From Acidobacteriaceae bacterium (lineage in GTDB: Bacteria; Acidobacteriota; Terriglobia; Terriglobales; Acidobacteriaceae), in the NCBI GenBank assembly GCA_003140785.1, contig PLKY01000239.1, positions 1 to 13,737 on the forward strand: a stretch of 13,737 nucleotides of DNA, written 5' to 3'. Of the stretch, positions 1-7,786 are shown piece by piece. The translations under genes were made by a program, and so were the position numbers. The notes beneath the pieces are model-generated. The model was not told the DNA's origin. It did not search any database and saw nothing but the letters and a program-made list of their open reading frames with translations. Position 1 is the first letter of the stretch. Each line of letters starts with the position of its first letter.

Positions 1-313
1 CGGCGATCACCTCGCGCGAGACTAGCGAAGCCTTCATGCCCTGTGTGCCCATGGTGATCCCATCGGAGATGGTGACCGTATTGAACTCCATCGGCGTACC
101 ACCCGCCTCGCGAATCCCTTCCTTCAGAGCCTCGGCGATTTCGCGAAGGTGCACATTGCAGGTGCCGATTTCGGTCCAGGTGTTGGCGATGCCGATGATC
201 GGCTTGTGCAGGTCGTCTTTGCTGAATCCCGATCCACGCAGATACGAGCGCGCCGCGGCGCGGCTTGGGCCCTCAGTTAGCGGAATGCTTTGGCGTTTTC
301 CTTCGATGGTCAT
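1..313 (-). CDS. ilvD: Dihydroxy-acid dehydratase, N-terminal part (cut by window edge)
   Basis: The first 104 codons of dihydroxy-acid dehydratase, which dehydrates 2,3-dihydroxy-isovalerate and 2,3-dihydroxy-3-methylvalerate in valine, isoleucine and leucine synthesis in the cytoplasm. The ATG at 313 gives a protein opening with MTIEGKRQ. It shows the family landmarks KPIIGIANTWTEIGTCNVHL (about residues 38-57), GGTPMEFNTV and ISDGITMGTQGM. The cysteine in the TCN segment sits where this enzyme family places an iron-sulfur ligand. The start lies 15 bp after the leuD stop, so it is most likely the last visible gene of the leuABCD operon, consistent with IlvD feeding the precursor used by LeuA. 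The rest of the gene lies beyond the left edge. Identification is by recognised motifs and is very likely right. Confidence 0.95.
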   Translation of the reverse strand, partial: MTIEGKRQSIPLTEGPSRAAARSYLRGSGFSKDDLHKPIIGIANTWTEIGTCNVHLREIAEALKEGIREAGGTPMEFNTVTISDGITMGTQGMKASLVSREVIA

Positions 314-328
314 TCGTCTCTCTTACTC

Positions 329-946
329 TTAGTTGTTCTTCGCTGTGAGCCAGCCAGCCTCGTTGTGTTTCGCCTCAAAGGCATCCAACGCCGCAGCATG
401 CCGTAAGGTCAGGCCGATATCGTCGAGACCCTCCAGCAGGCAGAATTTGCGGAACGCATCAAACTCAAAAGACGCATTGAACCCTTGAGCGTCGGTTACG
501 GTCTGGTCTTCCAGCGAAACCGTGAGTTGATATCCGGGAATCTTCTGTGCGTTTTCGAGAAGCGTCGCGACCTGTTCCTCTGGGAGGCGAACGAGCACAA
601 TCCCGTTCTTGCCCGCGTTCGAAAAGAAGATGTCGGCGAACGTGGGCGCGATGACGCAGCGAAATCCGAAGTCGCTGAGCGCCCATGCAGCATGTTCGCG
701 GCTCGATCCGCATCCAAAGTTTTTTCCAGCTACCAGAATCTTTGCATCCTTGTAGCGCGGATCGTTGACCACGAATGTCGGATCTTGCTCGCCGGTTGCG
801 GTCTTGCGCCAATCGAAAAAGAGAAACTCGCCGTAGCCGCTGCGTTCAATCCGCTTCAGGAATTGCTTCGGAATAATCTGGTCGGTATCGACGTTGGCCC
901 GGTCGAGCGGCGCGGCGATTGCAGTGAGTGTGCGGATCGGTTCCAT
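329..946 (-). CDS. leuD: 3-isopropylmalate dehydratase small subunit
   Basis: Small subunit of isopropylmalate isomerase, which with LeuC converts 2-isopropylmalate to 3-isopropylmalate in the cytoplasm. The 205-residue product is normal for the family (about 200). Landmarks are DRANVDTDQIIPKQFL near residue 15, the substrate-loop segment GKNFGCGSSREHAAWAL around 74-90, and PTFADIFFSNAGKNG shortly after. Its ATG shares one base with the leuC stop (TAATG at 944-948). This suggests termination-reinitiation and equal subunit supply. ilvD follows after 15 bp. Nothing is truncated or unusual. Confidence 0.97.
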   Translation of the reverse strand: MEPIRTLTAIAAPLDRANVDTDQIIPKQFLKRIERSGYGEFLFFDWRKTATGEQDPTFVVNDPRYKDAKILVAGKNFGCGSSREHAAWALSDFGFRCVIAPTFADIFFSNAGKNGIVLVRLPEEQVATLLENAQKIPGYQLTVSLEDQTVTDAQGFNASFEFDAFRKFCLLEGLDDIGLTLRHAAALDAFEAKHNEAGWLTAKNN

Positions 947-2379
947 TAGACGGCCACCTCTTCATTAACATTCCACGTGCGAATGTCGACAAAATGTCCG
1001 GCGATTGCGGCTGCCGCGGCCATCTCAGGACTGACTAGGTGCGTCCGTCCGCCGCGTCCCTGGCGGCCTTCGAAGTTCCGATTGCTGGTGGAGGCGCAGC
1101 GCTCGCCCGGAGCAAGAATGTCGGGATTCATACCGAGGCACATGGAACAGCCCGGTTCGCGCCAATCGAATCCTGCATCCTTGAAGATCACATCCAGGCC
1201 TTCCTTTTCGGCCTGCGCCTTGACTGCCTGCGAGCCGGGAACGACCATCGCGCTGACGTGGGTCGAGACCTTGTGGCCGGCACAGATGCGCGCGGCAGCC
1301 CGCAGGTCCTCAATGCGGGAGTTGGTGCAGGAGCCAATGAAAACGCGGTCCACGGCTATATCCTTCAACGGTGTGCCGGCTTTCAAGCCCATGTATTCGA
1401 GGGCGCGTTCCAGGCCCTTGCGCTCCTGCGCGGTTGGCGCGGAAGCAGGGTCAGGCACGTTCTCCGTCACAGGCGCGACCATGCCAGGGCTCGTTCCCCA
1501 GCTCACATAGGGCACCAGTTTCGTGGCGTCAATCACCAGCTCGCGATCGAACTTCGCACCGGGATCGCTGGGCAGTTTGCTCCATTCGGCAACGGCTTCG
1601 TCCCAGTCGGCGCCTTTTGGGCTGAAGCGCCGGTTTTTCAGGTAAGCGAAGGTTGCCGCGTCGGGAGCGATCATCCCGGCGCGCGCGCCTGCCTCGATGC
1701 TCATGTTGCAGATGGTCATGCGACCTTCCATAGAGAGCGCACGGATGGCCGAACCGGCGTACTCAATCACGCAGCCGGTCGCGCCATCGGTGCCGATTTG
1801 TCCAATGATCGCGAGAATGATGTCTTTGGCAGTCACTCCCTGCGGCAACTGACCTTCGACGGAAATGCGGAATGTTTTGGGCTTCGATTGTGGCAGCGTC
1901 TGCGTCGCCAACACGTGTTCCACTTCGCTGGTGCCGATGCCGAAAGCGAGAGCCCCGAATGCGCCGTGCGTCGAAGTGTGCGAGTCGCCGCAGACGATCG
2001 TCATGCCCGGCTTCGTAATGCCGAGTTCAGGGCCGATGACATGCACGATGCCTTGTTCGCGCGAGCCCACGTCGTAAAGTTCGACACCGAAATCGGCGCA
2101 GTTTTTGCGTAGCGTGGCGATCTGTGTCGCGGCGATCTGGTCGACGATGTTCAACCGGCCTTCGATTGTCGTGGGCACGTTGTGATCGACCGTGGCAATT
2201 GTGCGATCCGGTCGGCGCACTTTGCGGCCGACGAGGCGTAATCCTTCAAACGCCTGCGGCGACGTGACCTCGTGCACCAACTGCAGGTCAATGTAGAGCA
2301 GCGTTGGCTCGCCCTTCGGCTCGACCACCACATGCTGCTCCCAGACCTTTTCAAATAGTGTCTTTGGTTCGGAACTCAT
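946..2379 (-). CDS. leuC: 3-isopropylmalate dehydratase large subunit
   Basis: Large, iron-sulfur subunit of isopropylmalate isomerase in leucine synthesis; it is an aconitase-family protein. The product is 477 residues, close to the usual 465-475. The three [4Fe-4S] ligands are visible as C351 in GSCTNSRIEDL and C411/C414 in CSMCLGMNPD. The motif GDSHTSTHGAFGALAFGIG lies around 131-149. I chose the ATG at 2379: a GAGG sits 8 bases upstream, and an in-frame TTG at 2382 adds only one residue. The gene begins 28 bp after leuB and overlaps leuD by one base, so it lies mid-operon. Confidence 0.97.
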   Translation of the reverse strand: MSSEPKTLFEKVWEQHVVVEPKGEPTLLYIDLQLVHEVTSPQAFEGLRLVGRKVRRPDRTIATVDHNVPTTIEGRLNIVDQIAATQIATLRKNCADFGVELYDVGSREQGIVHVIGPELGITKPGMTIVCGDSHTSTHGAFGALAFGIGTSEVEHVLATQTLPQSKPKTFRISVEGQLPQGVTAKDIILAIIGQIGTDGATGCVIEYAGSAIRALSMEGRMTICNMSIEAGARAGMIAPDAATFAYLKNRRFSPKGADWDEAVAEWSKLPSDPGAKFDRELVIDATKLVPYVSWGTSPGMVAPVTENVPDPASAPTAQERKGLERALEYMGLKAGTPLKDIAVDRVFIGSCTNSRIEDLRAAARICAGHKVSTHVSAMVVPGSQAVKAQAEKEGLDVIFKDAGFDWREPGCSMCLGMNPDILAPGERCASTSNRNFEGRQGRGGRTHLVSPEMAAAAAIAGHFVDIRTWNVNEEVAV

Positions 2380-2407
2380 CAATAGATCCTCAAATCCTCA
2401 TCCGAGT

Positions 2408-3499
2408 TTATGCGTTGACGAGCGATGTCTTGACTGACTCGCGGACCTTTGCGCCCATATCTTTGGTCGAGAGCACCGTGAATCCCTGTGGATTCGAGCG
2501 AGCAAGATCCGGCGTGCGGAAGCCTCGCTCCAGCACCTTGCGGACCGCTGCTTCGATGGCCGAGGCTTCGGCCTCGAGCTTGGCAGAGTAGCGCAGAATC
2601 AATGCCCCCGTAAGAATTGCACCCAGCGGATTGGCAAGACCCTTACCTGCGATGTCCGGCGCAGAGCCGTGCACCGGTTCATACAAATTGACCTTGCCGC
2701 CAATGGTCGCCGAGGGCAGCATGCCCAGCGAGCCGGTGATGACGGCGGACTCGTCGGAGAGAATGTCGCCGAAAAGATTCTCGGTGAGGACCACGTCGTA
2801 ATTGCGCGGCTGATTCATCAGGTGCATGGCCATGGCATCGACGTATTGATGCTCGACCGTCACGCCGGGGAATTCAGCGGCGACCTCATTCACCGTGGCA
2901 CGCCAGAGCTGAGAGACCTCAAGCACGTTTGCCTTATCGACGCTGGTCAGCTTTCTGCGGCGTTGTGATGCCAACTGGAAGGCGATGCGAGCAACGCGGG
3001 CCACTTCATCGCGTGTGTAGCGCATCGTGTTCCACGCTTCACCAGTTGTTCGGTTCCACTCGCGCGGCTTCCCGAAATAGAGGCCGCCGAGCAACTCGCG
3101 CACGAAGAGAATGTCCGCGCCCTCCACAATCTCCGGCCGCAGCGGGCTGTTGACCGCCAATTCTTTGAATGCGAATGCGGGGCGCAGATTGGCAAATCCG
3201 CCGAGCGCCGCACGAATCTGCAGCAGGCCCGCTTCAGGGCGCTTGTCTGGGGGCAGGGAATTGAACTCATTACCGCCCACCGCACCGAGCAGAACGGCGT
3301 CTGATGCCAATGCAGCTTCCAGCGTTTCGGCAGGCAACGGCGTTCCGTCCTGCACAATGGCCACCCCGCCAATGCGCTTCGCGGTAATCTCGAGCGTGTG
3401 ACCGCCTAGATCCGCCACATCGCGCAGTACCGCGACCGCTTCATTCGTCACTTCCGGGCCAATTCCATCGCCCGCGACAACTAAGATTCTTAGCTTCAT
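2408..3499 (-). CDS. leuB: 3-isopropylmalate dehydrogenase
   Basis: NAD-dependent oxidative decarboxylation of 3-isopropylmalate to 2-oxoisocaproate precursor in leucine synthesis. The 363-residue product matches the family's length. Visible signatures are GDGIGPEV (10-17), the loop PPDKRPEAGLLQIR (83-96), RELLGGLYFG (134-143), K189 in VDKANVLEVSQLWR, Y219/D221 in YVDAMAM, metal-site aspartates D245 and D249 in FGDILSDE, and the NAD-binding EPVHGSAPDIAGKGLANP (274-291). The reading frame stays open 32 codons further upstream. The ATG at 3499 is preferred because it is preceded by GGAAAG at a good distance and gives the family N-terminus MKLRILVVAGDG. The extension would overlap the end of leuA. 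It follows leuA by 34 bp. Confidence 0.97.
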   Translation of the reverse strand: MKLRILVVAGDGIGPEVTNEAVAVLRDVADLGGHTLEITAKRIGGVAIVQDGTPLPAETLEAALASDAVLLGAVGGNEFNSLPPDKRPEAGLLQIRAALGGFANLRPAFAFKELAVNSPLRPEIVEGADILFVRELLGGLYFGKPREWNRTTGEAWNTMRYTRDEVARVARIAFQLASQRRRKLTSVDKANVLEVSQLWRATVNEVAAEFPGVTVEHQYVDAMAMHLMNQPRNYDVVLTENLFGDILSDESAVITGSLGMLPSATIGGKVNLYEPVHGSAPDIAGKGLANPLGAILTGALILRYSAKLEAEASAIEAAVRKVLERGFRTPDLARSNPQGFTVLSTKDMGAKVRESVKTSLVNA

Positions 3500-3533
3500 T
3501 CTTCTTTCCAGAGAAAAGTGGTCATTGAAAGCG

Positions 3534-4730
3534 TCAGTCGAGCTCGGAAACCGGTACGTTGCGCCGCTCGCGGATCTGCTCAGGAAGAATTCCAACCAGG
3601 TCCTGGTCGTAAATGTTCTTTTTGCGATCGGCCATGGCTACAAACCGGTAATAGGTCTGCTGCAGTTCCTCACGCGTCAGTGTGAATCCGAGTTGCTCGA
3701 GCCGATGACGAAGGGCGGCGCGGCCTGAGTGCTTGCCGAGCACGAGGTGCGTCTTCGACACCCCGACCAACGAAGGTGTCATAATTTCGTAGCAGAGCGG
3801 ATTGGCCAGCATACCGTGCTGGTGAATCCCGGACTCATGGGCAAAAGCATTCGCGCCAACGATGGCTTTGTTGGGCGAAGGCTTGAAGGTAATGATCTGG
3901 CCCAACACCTCGCTCGTTGGATAGAGGTTGGCGAGTTTGATACTCGTGGAGACGCCATATCGATCGCCACGCACGTAAAGTGCAGCTGCAATCTCCTCGA
4001 GAGAAGCATTGCCTGCGCGTTCGCCGATGCCGTTGATGGTGCACTCCACCTGCCGTGCCCCTGCGGAGATGGCGGCCAGCGAGTTGGCAACCGCGAGGCC
4101 GAGGTCATCATGGCAGTGCGAGGAAAGTACGATGCCCCTCTCGTCGATGGCAGGAATGCGTTCGCGGATTTCGCGAAACATCTGGCCATATTCTTCGGGC
4201 GTCATATACCCCACGGTATCGGGCATGTTGATCGTGGTGGCGCCAGCCTCAACGGCGACGCGCACCATCTCAACAAGAAAATCGCGATCCGAGCGGGTAG
4301 CGTCTTCGGGTGAAAACTCGACATCGTCGGCAAGCGACCGCGCCAGGCGCACCGATTCGCCCGCCAGATCGAGCGCTTCTTGGCGGCCGATCTTGAGCTT
4401 GTATTCAAGGTGCAAATCGCTCGACGCCAGAAAGACATGAATGCGGGCGCGATCGGCGAACTGCAGTGCGCGCGCGGCCATTTCGATGTCTTCAGTTTTG
4501 GCGCGGGCGAGCGAAGCGATGCGCGGTTTACGAACTGCCTGCGTGATGGTGGCAATCGCCGCGAAGTCGCCCTCGGAAGCCATAGCGAAACCAGCCTCGA
4601 TAATGTCGACCCCGAGGTCCTCAAGAGCATGAGCCATGGTGAGCTTCTCTTGAGTGGTCATGCTGCAACCGGGAGACTGTTCGCCGTCGCGAAGAGTGGT
4701 GTCGAAAAAGACTACATGGTCAGATGTCAT
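3534..4730 (-). CDS. leuA: 2-isopropylmalate synthase, short form without regulatory domain
   Basis: Condenses 2-oxoisovalerate with acetyl-CoA, the first committed step of leucine synthesis. The TIM-barrel signature FFDTTLRDGEQSPG is at 8-21 (D10 and R14 catalytic by family knowledge). The metal-binding HCHDD is at 205-209, NGIGERAGNASLEE at 233-246, HESGIHQHG at 298-306 and GKHSGRAAL at 332-340. The protein ends at residue 398, just after YDQDLVGILPEQ. Standard bacterial LeuA is about 500-520 residues and continues into a leucine-binding allosteric domain. Only 34 bp separate the stop from leuB, so that domain is absent here. The ATG at 4730 fits the family start. An in-frame TTG at 4796 lies upstream of the probable -10 element and is rejected. 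Homocitrate or citramalate synthase is a less likely reading. Confidence 0.93.
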   Translation of the reverse strand: MTSDHVVFFDTTLRDGEQSPGCSMTTQEKLTMAHALEDLGVDIIEAGFAMASEGDFAAIATITQAVRKPRIASLARAKTEDIEMAARALQFADRARIHVFLASSDLHLEYKLKIGRQEALDLAGESVRLARSLADDVEFSPEDATRSDRDFLVEMVRVAVEAGATTINMPDTVGYMTPEEYGQMFREIRERIPAIDERGIVLSSHCHDDLGLAVANSLAAISAGARQVECTINGIGERAGNASLEEIAAALYVRGDRYGVSTSIKLANLYPTSEVLGQIITFKPSPNKAIVGANAFAHESGIHQHGMLANPLCYEIMTPSLVGVSKTHLVLGKHSGRAALRHRLEQLGFTLTREELQQTYYRFVAMADRKKNIYDQDLVGILPEQIRERRNVPVSELD

Positions 4731-4782
4731 AGGTTCGCCTGCCGGGGTGCCGCTGCCAACTTCACAAGTGTCTCGTATTCGC

Positions 4783-4802
4783 AGTATATAAGGCAAAGTT
4801 AT
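4783..4802 (-). promoter_or_regulatory. leuA -10 element and LysR-type operator
   Basis: On the minus strand TATACT (4788-4783) is a near-consensus -10, placing the leuA start codon about 50 bases downstream. No good -35 is found at 16-18 bp, only A-rich sequence. Abutting the -10 is a perfect palindrome, ATAA-N7-TTAT (4788-4802), which contains the T-N11-A pattern (T4789, A4801) typical of LysR-family operators. A second, poorer T-N11-A copy (T4820, A4832) has its centre 31 bp away, about three helical turns. A weak -35 with an adjacent operator suits a regulator-dependent promoter. Assignment to the neighbouring LysR protein is inference. Confidence 0.55.
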
Positions 4803-4865
4803 TATTTTTTTGGAACCGATTAGATTCTGTTATGGTCTACATCGTGATATAGGCCGAGGCCGCCA

Positions 4866-5789
4866 ATGGAACTAACCCAGCTTGAGACCTTTCTAGCCGT
4901 GGCCGAAGAGCGAAGTTTCTCGCGTGCGGCCCTGCGCCTCAACCGGACTCAGCCAGCCGTCAGCCAGGTGATTCGCAAGCTGGAAGAATCTCTCGGAGAG
5001 ACGCTCTTCGATCGCGCCGCGCGGGATGGGTCGATGACCGCGGCAGGCGTACTTCTGCACGATTATGCCCTGCGCTTGCTTGCACTGCGACGCGAGGCCA
5101 CCAGCGCGCTGGGGGAATTGAAGAGCCTGGAGCGTGGGCAACTGCAGCTTGCGGCCAATGAGTACACATGTATGTATCTGTTGCCGGCCATCGACGCGTT
5201 TCGGCGCGAGTTTCCCCATGTCAATGTCACGGTGCATCGGATGCTCGCGAGCCGCATTCCTGAGGAATTGAATTTGCGAACCTTTGAAATCGGAGTGATT
5301 TCCTACAGGCCGGATGCAGCCCAGTTTAGGACGATCGCAGTCTATGGGGACAGTCTTGCATTGATCGTGAGTCCGAAGCACCCACTCGCGAGGGCGGAGC
5401 GCGTCTCGATCAACGACCTTGGCCGGGAGGATTTCATTGCTCATCATGTTGCGTCGCCATTGCGAAGAAAGGTGATTGAAGCCTTCCAGCGCTATCGAAC
5501 GCCGCTCAACATGGGCATCGAACTACCCACCATCGAGGCGATCAAGCGCTTTGTGGCGATGGGCAATGGAGTGGCCCTGGTTCCCCATCTCGCCGTTGCG
5601 CGCGAACTAGAGATCGGCGATCTGGTGAGCGTGACTGTCGACGAACTGGCGATGAAGCGCGTTTTGCGGCTTGTGCATCGTCGTCAGGCTACACTCAGCT
5701 ACGCGGCACGATCGTTTTTGAAGACGGTGCGCTCAATGGCGGAGGATCAGGGCCCACCCTTCTACTACCATGTGGAGCGAACGCCATGA
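4866..5789 (+). CDS. LysR-family transcriptional regulator, divergent from leuABCD-ilvD
   Basis: A 307-residue LysR-type regulator. The N-terminal winged helix-turn-helix (about 1-60) reads ELTQLETFLAVAEERSFSRA and then RTQPAVSQVIRKLEESLG. A linker helix rich in Leu/Ala/Arg follows, then a substrate-binding fold from about residue 90 to 297 (YLLPAIDAFRREFPHVNV, MGNGVALVPHLAV). GAGG lies 6 bases before the ATG. It is transcribed away from leuA with 135 bp between the two starts and a T-N11-A palindrome in the gap, the usual layout for an autoregulating LysR protein and its target operon. The effector is unknown. 2-Isopropylmalate or a branched-chain amino acid would make sense from context, but the sequence does not show it. 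Confidence 0.92.
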   Translation: MELTQLETFLAVAEERSFSRAALRLNRTQPAVSQVIRKLEESLGETLFDRAARDGSMTAAGVLLHDYALRLLALRREATSALGELKSLERGQLQLAANEYTCMYLLPAIDAFRREFPHVNVTVHRMLASRIPEELNLRTFEIGVISYRPDAAQFRTIAVYGDSLALIVSPKHPLARAERVSINDLGREDFIAHHVASPLRRKVIEAFQRYRTPLNMGIELPTIEAIKRFVAMGNGVALVPHLAVARELEIGDLVSVTVDELAMKRVLRLVHRRQATLSYAARSFLKTVRSMAEDQGPPFYYHVERTP

Positions 5790-5811
5790 TCGGTGTCGAT
5801 TGCTGCCCTTC

Positions 5812-5859
5812 TGCGCGTGAATAAGCGCATAGCTCGAGGGCCTGAGACAGCCGCTTTTT
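5812..5859 (+). terminator. Weak possible terminator after the LysR gene
   Basis: Twenty-two bases after the lysR stop there is a 5-bp hairpin (TGCGC 5812-5816 with GCGCA 5825-5829). A second GC-rich half-stem around 5838-5854 is followed by five T residues (5855-5859). The stems are short and imperfect, so this is a guess from position and the T-run only. Confidence 0.3.
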
Positions 5860-5882
5860 GCCTGCTGAAAGATAACGTCCAT

Positions 5883-5911
5883 TTGAAATGGGACGCGTCT
5901 AAGGCCATAAG
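5883..5911 (+). promoter_or_regulatory. Possible sigma-70 promoter for the outer-membrane barrel gene
   Basis: TTGAAA (5883-5888) and CATAAG (5906-5911) are separated by 17 bp, matching the housekeeping consensus at 5 of 6 and 4 of 6 positions. Transcription would begin near 5918 and leave a leader of about 140 bases before the ATG at 6057. Apart from this and the weak terminator, 5790-6056 shows nothing I can name. Confidence 0.4.
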
Positions 5912-6056
5912 AGTCATTCCGGCGTAACCCCTTCTGCCGTGTCCCGTTCCAGCCATTTACAATGCTGAGAGCGGGGCCCGGCACGAACCGGCGCACCGGA
6001 ATCAATAAGATTGGTTGCCGGCCGTACGGTTGGGCAGTCGCGAGGTTTTTGACGGG

Positions 6057-6662
6057 ATGAAGAAGATCGCTTTTATTGCATTCCTGCTGGCAGTGTGTGT
6101 GTCAGTGGGCCGTGCCCAGGAGAGCAGGCAGGACATCAGCATCAGCGGAACGGGCATTTACGAACCATTCAAGGCTTCTTCAACGGATGTTCAGGTGGCC
6201 GCGACGGTGGGTGAAGGAGCCATGATCAGCTACCGGTTCATGCTCACGCCATCAAGTGCTCTCGAAGCCAACTACGGCATTACGTACTCGAACAAGATTC
6301 ACTATCTGGTCAGCAATACGAACAACTATATGGTGAACACGCGCACACAGGAGATTTCGTTCGCCTACGTCCGCAGCTTCACATTTCGCAAATTCAATCC
6401 CTTCGTCGAGGGTGGCCCGGGCGTACTGATTTTTCTGCCGATCCGGGACTCTACGACGACTTCGCTAGACGTGAAGCAGCAAACGGGTATCGGCGGGCTC
6501 TATGGCGCCGGCATCGCGTATGAGATTAGCCCGAGTTTCGATATTCGCGCTGAATATCGCGGAATCGTGACCAAGGTGCCTACCTTCGGGTATTCACAGC
6601 TCGACACAAAGCGCTGGTACAACATTTCCTATCCAGCGATTGGCGTCGCATATCACTTCTAA
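6057..6662 (+). CDS. Small outer-membrane beta-barrel protein
   Basis: A 201-residue exported protein. MKKIAFIAFLLAVCVSVGRAQ is a clear Sec signal peptide, with cleavage likely after GRA or RAQ. The mature part (about 180 residues) alternates polar and hydrophobic residues in repeated amphipathic strands, such as TQEISFAYVRSFTFRKFNPF, GGPGVLIFL, GIAYEISPSFDIRAEYRG and YPAIGVAYHF. The last residue is phenylalanine, as required by the barrel-assembly signal of many outer-membrane proteins. Size and pattern fit an eight-strand OmpA/OmpW-like barrel. The ATG at 6057 is chosen because it opens the signal peptide; an in-frame TTG at 6015 would bury it. It is a single-gene unit between lysR and the convergent pheA. 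Substrate and function are unknown. Confidence 0.8.
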   Translation: MKKIAFIAFLLAVCVSVGRAQESRQDISISGTGIYEPFKASSTDVQVAATVGEGAMISYRFMLTPSSALEANYGITYSNKIHYLVSNTNNYMVNTRTQEISFAYVRSFTFRKFNPFVEGGPGVLIFLPIRDSTTTSLDVKQQTGIGGLYGAGIAYEISPSFDIRAEYRGIVTKVPTFGYSQLDTKRWYNISYPAIGVAYHF

Positions 6663-6844
6663 AAGGCAGGAAGTAGGGAATCGCCGGATCTTACCCAACA
6701 CTCAAGATTGTGAACTGCCGTCTTAGGGATCGTCGAAAGTAGTTCGAAAATGCAAAGAGGGATGGCGCCTCCCATCCCTCTTTCTCATTGCGCGATCGAA
6801 AATCATAGCGGGAGTTACTACTCGCTATTCCCTACTCCCTGCTT
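6661..6844. repeat. Imperfect inverted repeat with heptamer units flanking the terminator
   Basis: The sequence at 6661-6684 and the reverse complement of 6822-6844 match at all but two or three positions over about 22 bases, with one 1-base gap. The shared core is AGTAGGGAAT. The right arm contains three tandem heptamers ACTCGCT, ATTCCCT and ACTCCCT (6820-6840), which encode the last residues and stop of pheA. The left arm overlaps the stop of the barrel gene. The interval is about 184 bp with the hairpin terminator in the middle. It may be a dispersed intergenic repeat or the remnant of a small non-autonomous element. No target-site duplication is apparent. Confidence 0.5.
6754..6783. terminator. 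Bidirectional intrinsic terminator between convergent genes
   Basis: A perfect 12-bp stem (AAAGAGGGATGG at 6754-6765 with CCATCCCTCTTT at 6772-6783) closes a 6-base loop. The stem ends in A/T tracts on both sides, so it can work for the barrel gene on the plus strand (stop 92 bp upstream) and for pheA on the minus strand (stop 49 bp upstream). It is the clearest terminator in the window. Confidence 0.85.
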
Positions 6845-7659
6845 TTCCCCGCTTCCCGGTAGCGTCCCAGTTCTTTCACCATGGCACAATGTGGCTTGAG
6901 CGCTGCGAGAGCGCGACCGCCTTCTTCGGCCGAATGAATCTGGCAGTCCACGTAAAAGATGTACTCCCATGGCTTGCCGTGAACCGGCCGAGACTCGATC
7001 TTCGTCAGATTCGTGCCGATTGCCGACAGCTCGGCAAGTGCAGCTACCAATGAGCCCGGGCGGTTTTCTACCGAAAACGCGATACTGATCTTATTCGATT
7101 CTGGATCGGCGACCGATTCACCGTTACGGCGAACTAGAAAGAAGCGTGTGAAGTTCTCCGGATTGTCTTCGATGTCGGATTGCAGAATGCTCGCGCCATA
7201 AAAATGCGCGGCCGCCGCGCTGGCAATCGCTGCCGCGCGATGATCGCTCAGCTCAACCAACTGCTTCACGCTCCCGGCAGTGTCATAGAAGGCAACGGAC
7301 TTCATCGTCGGATGCGTCGCCAGAAAATGTCTGCACTGTGCCAGAGCTACGGGATGCGAAAATATGCGGTCGATATCATCCATTGACGACCCGGCAAGCG
7401 CAATGAGATTGTGCCGAATGCGCAGCAGCGTTTCGCGCTCCACCCGCACATCGTGAGCCAGCAGAAGATCGAAGTGCTCCAATACCGACCCAGCCAGGCT
7501 GTTTTCAATGGGAATAACGGCAGCTTCGACCGTGCCATCTGCGAGGGCGGTGAAGACTTCAGCAGAAAGCGAAAAAGGAACGATCTCCGCTTCGGCGTTG
7601 AGCTTCTTCGCCGCTTCGTGGCTGAAAGATCCGGGTTCTCCCTGAATTGCGACTTTCAT
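6832..7659 (-). CDS. pheA: Prephenate dehydratase (monofunctional, with ACT domain)
   Basis: Converts prephenate to phenylpyruvate in phenylalanine synthesis in the cytoplasm. The 275-residue product has the dehydratase domain at about 1-178: VAIQGEPGSFSHEAA at the start, IPIENSLAGSV at 49-59, SHPVALAQC at 101-109, and the catalytic TRF motif at T171 in NPENFTRFFLV. An ACT domain follows (about 190-265) with ENRPGSL and the ESRP motif that binds phenylalanine in related enzymes, so feedback inhibition is expected. No chorismate mutase domain is fused. The ATG at 7659 gives the family start MKVAIQG. It lies 127 bp downstream of the prenyltransferase stop, probably the end of that operon or under its own promoter. 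A strong terminator lies just beyond it. Confidence 0.96.
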   Translation of the reverse strand: MKVAIQGEPGSFSHEAAKKLNAEAEIVPFSLSAEVFTALADGTVEAAVIPIENSLAGSVLEHFDLLLAHDVRVERETLLRIRHNLIALAGSSMDDIDRIFSHPVALAQCRHFLATHPTMKSVAFYDTAGSVKQLVELSDHRAAAIASAAAAHFYGASILQSDIEDNPENFTRFFLVRRNGESVADPESNKISIAFSVENRPGSLVAALAELSAIGTNLTKIESRPVHGKPWEYIFYVDCQIHSAEEGGRALAALKPHCAMVKELGRYREAGKSRE

Positions 7660-7786
7660 GCCCTATTCCAGGCTGCCCTGAACATCCACCTGCCATTACT
7701 GCGGAAGATGCATCGGAAAGCCTCTTGCACCATACCATAGCTCTGCAGCCGGTCTATTTGAGATCTTGCCTGAAGAGATTGCGGCG

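Noticed and set aside
1039..2112. 357-codon open frame on the plus strand
   Set aside because: It lies fully antisense to leuC, whose motifs are intact. The translation is composition-biased and has no recognisable domain; long antisense frames are common in high-GC DNA.
4893..5447. 184-codon minus-strand frame inside the LysR gene
   Set aside because: It is antisense to a well-supported LysR protein and has no domain or ribosome site.
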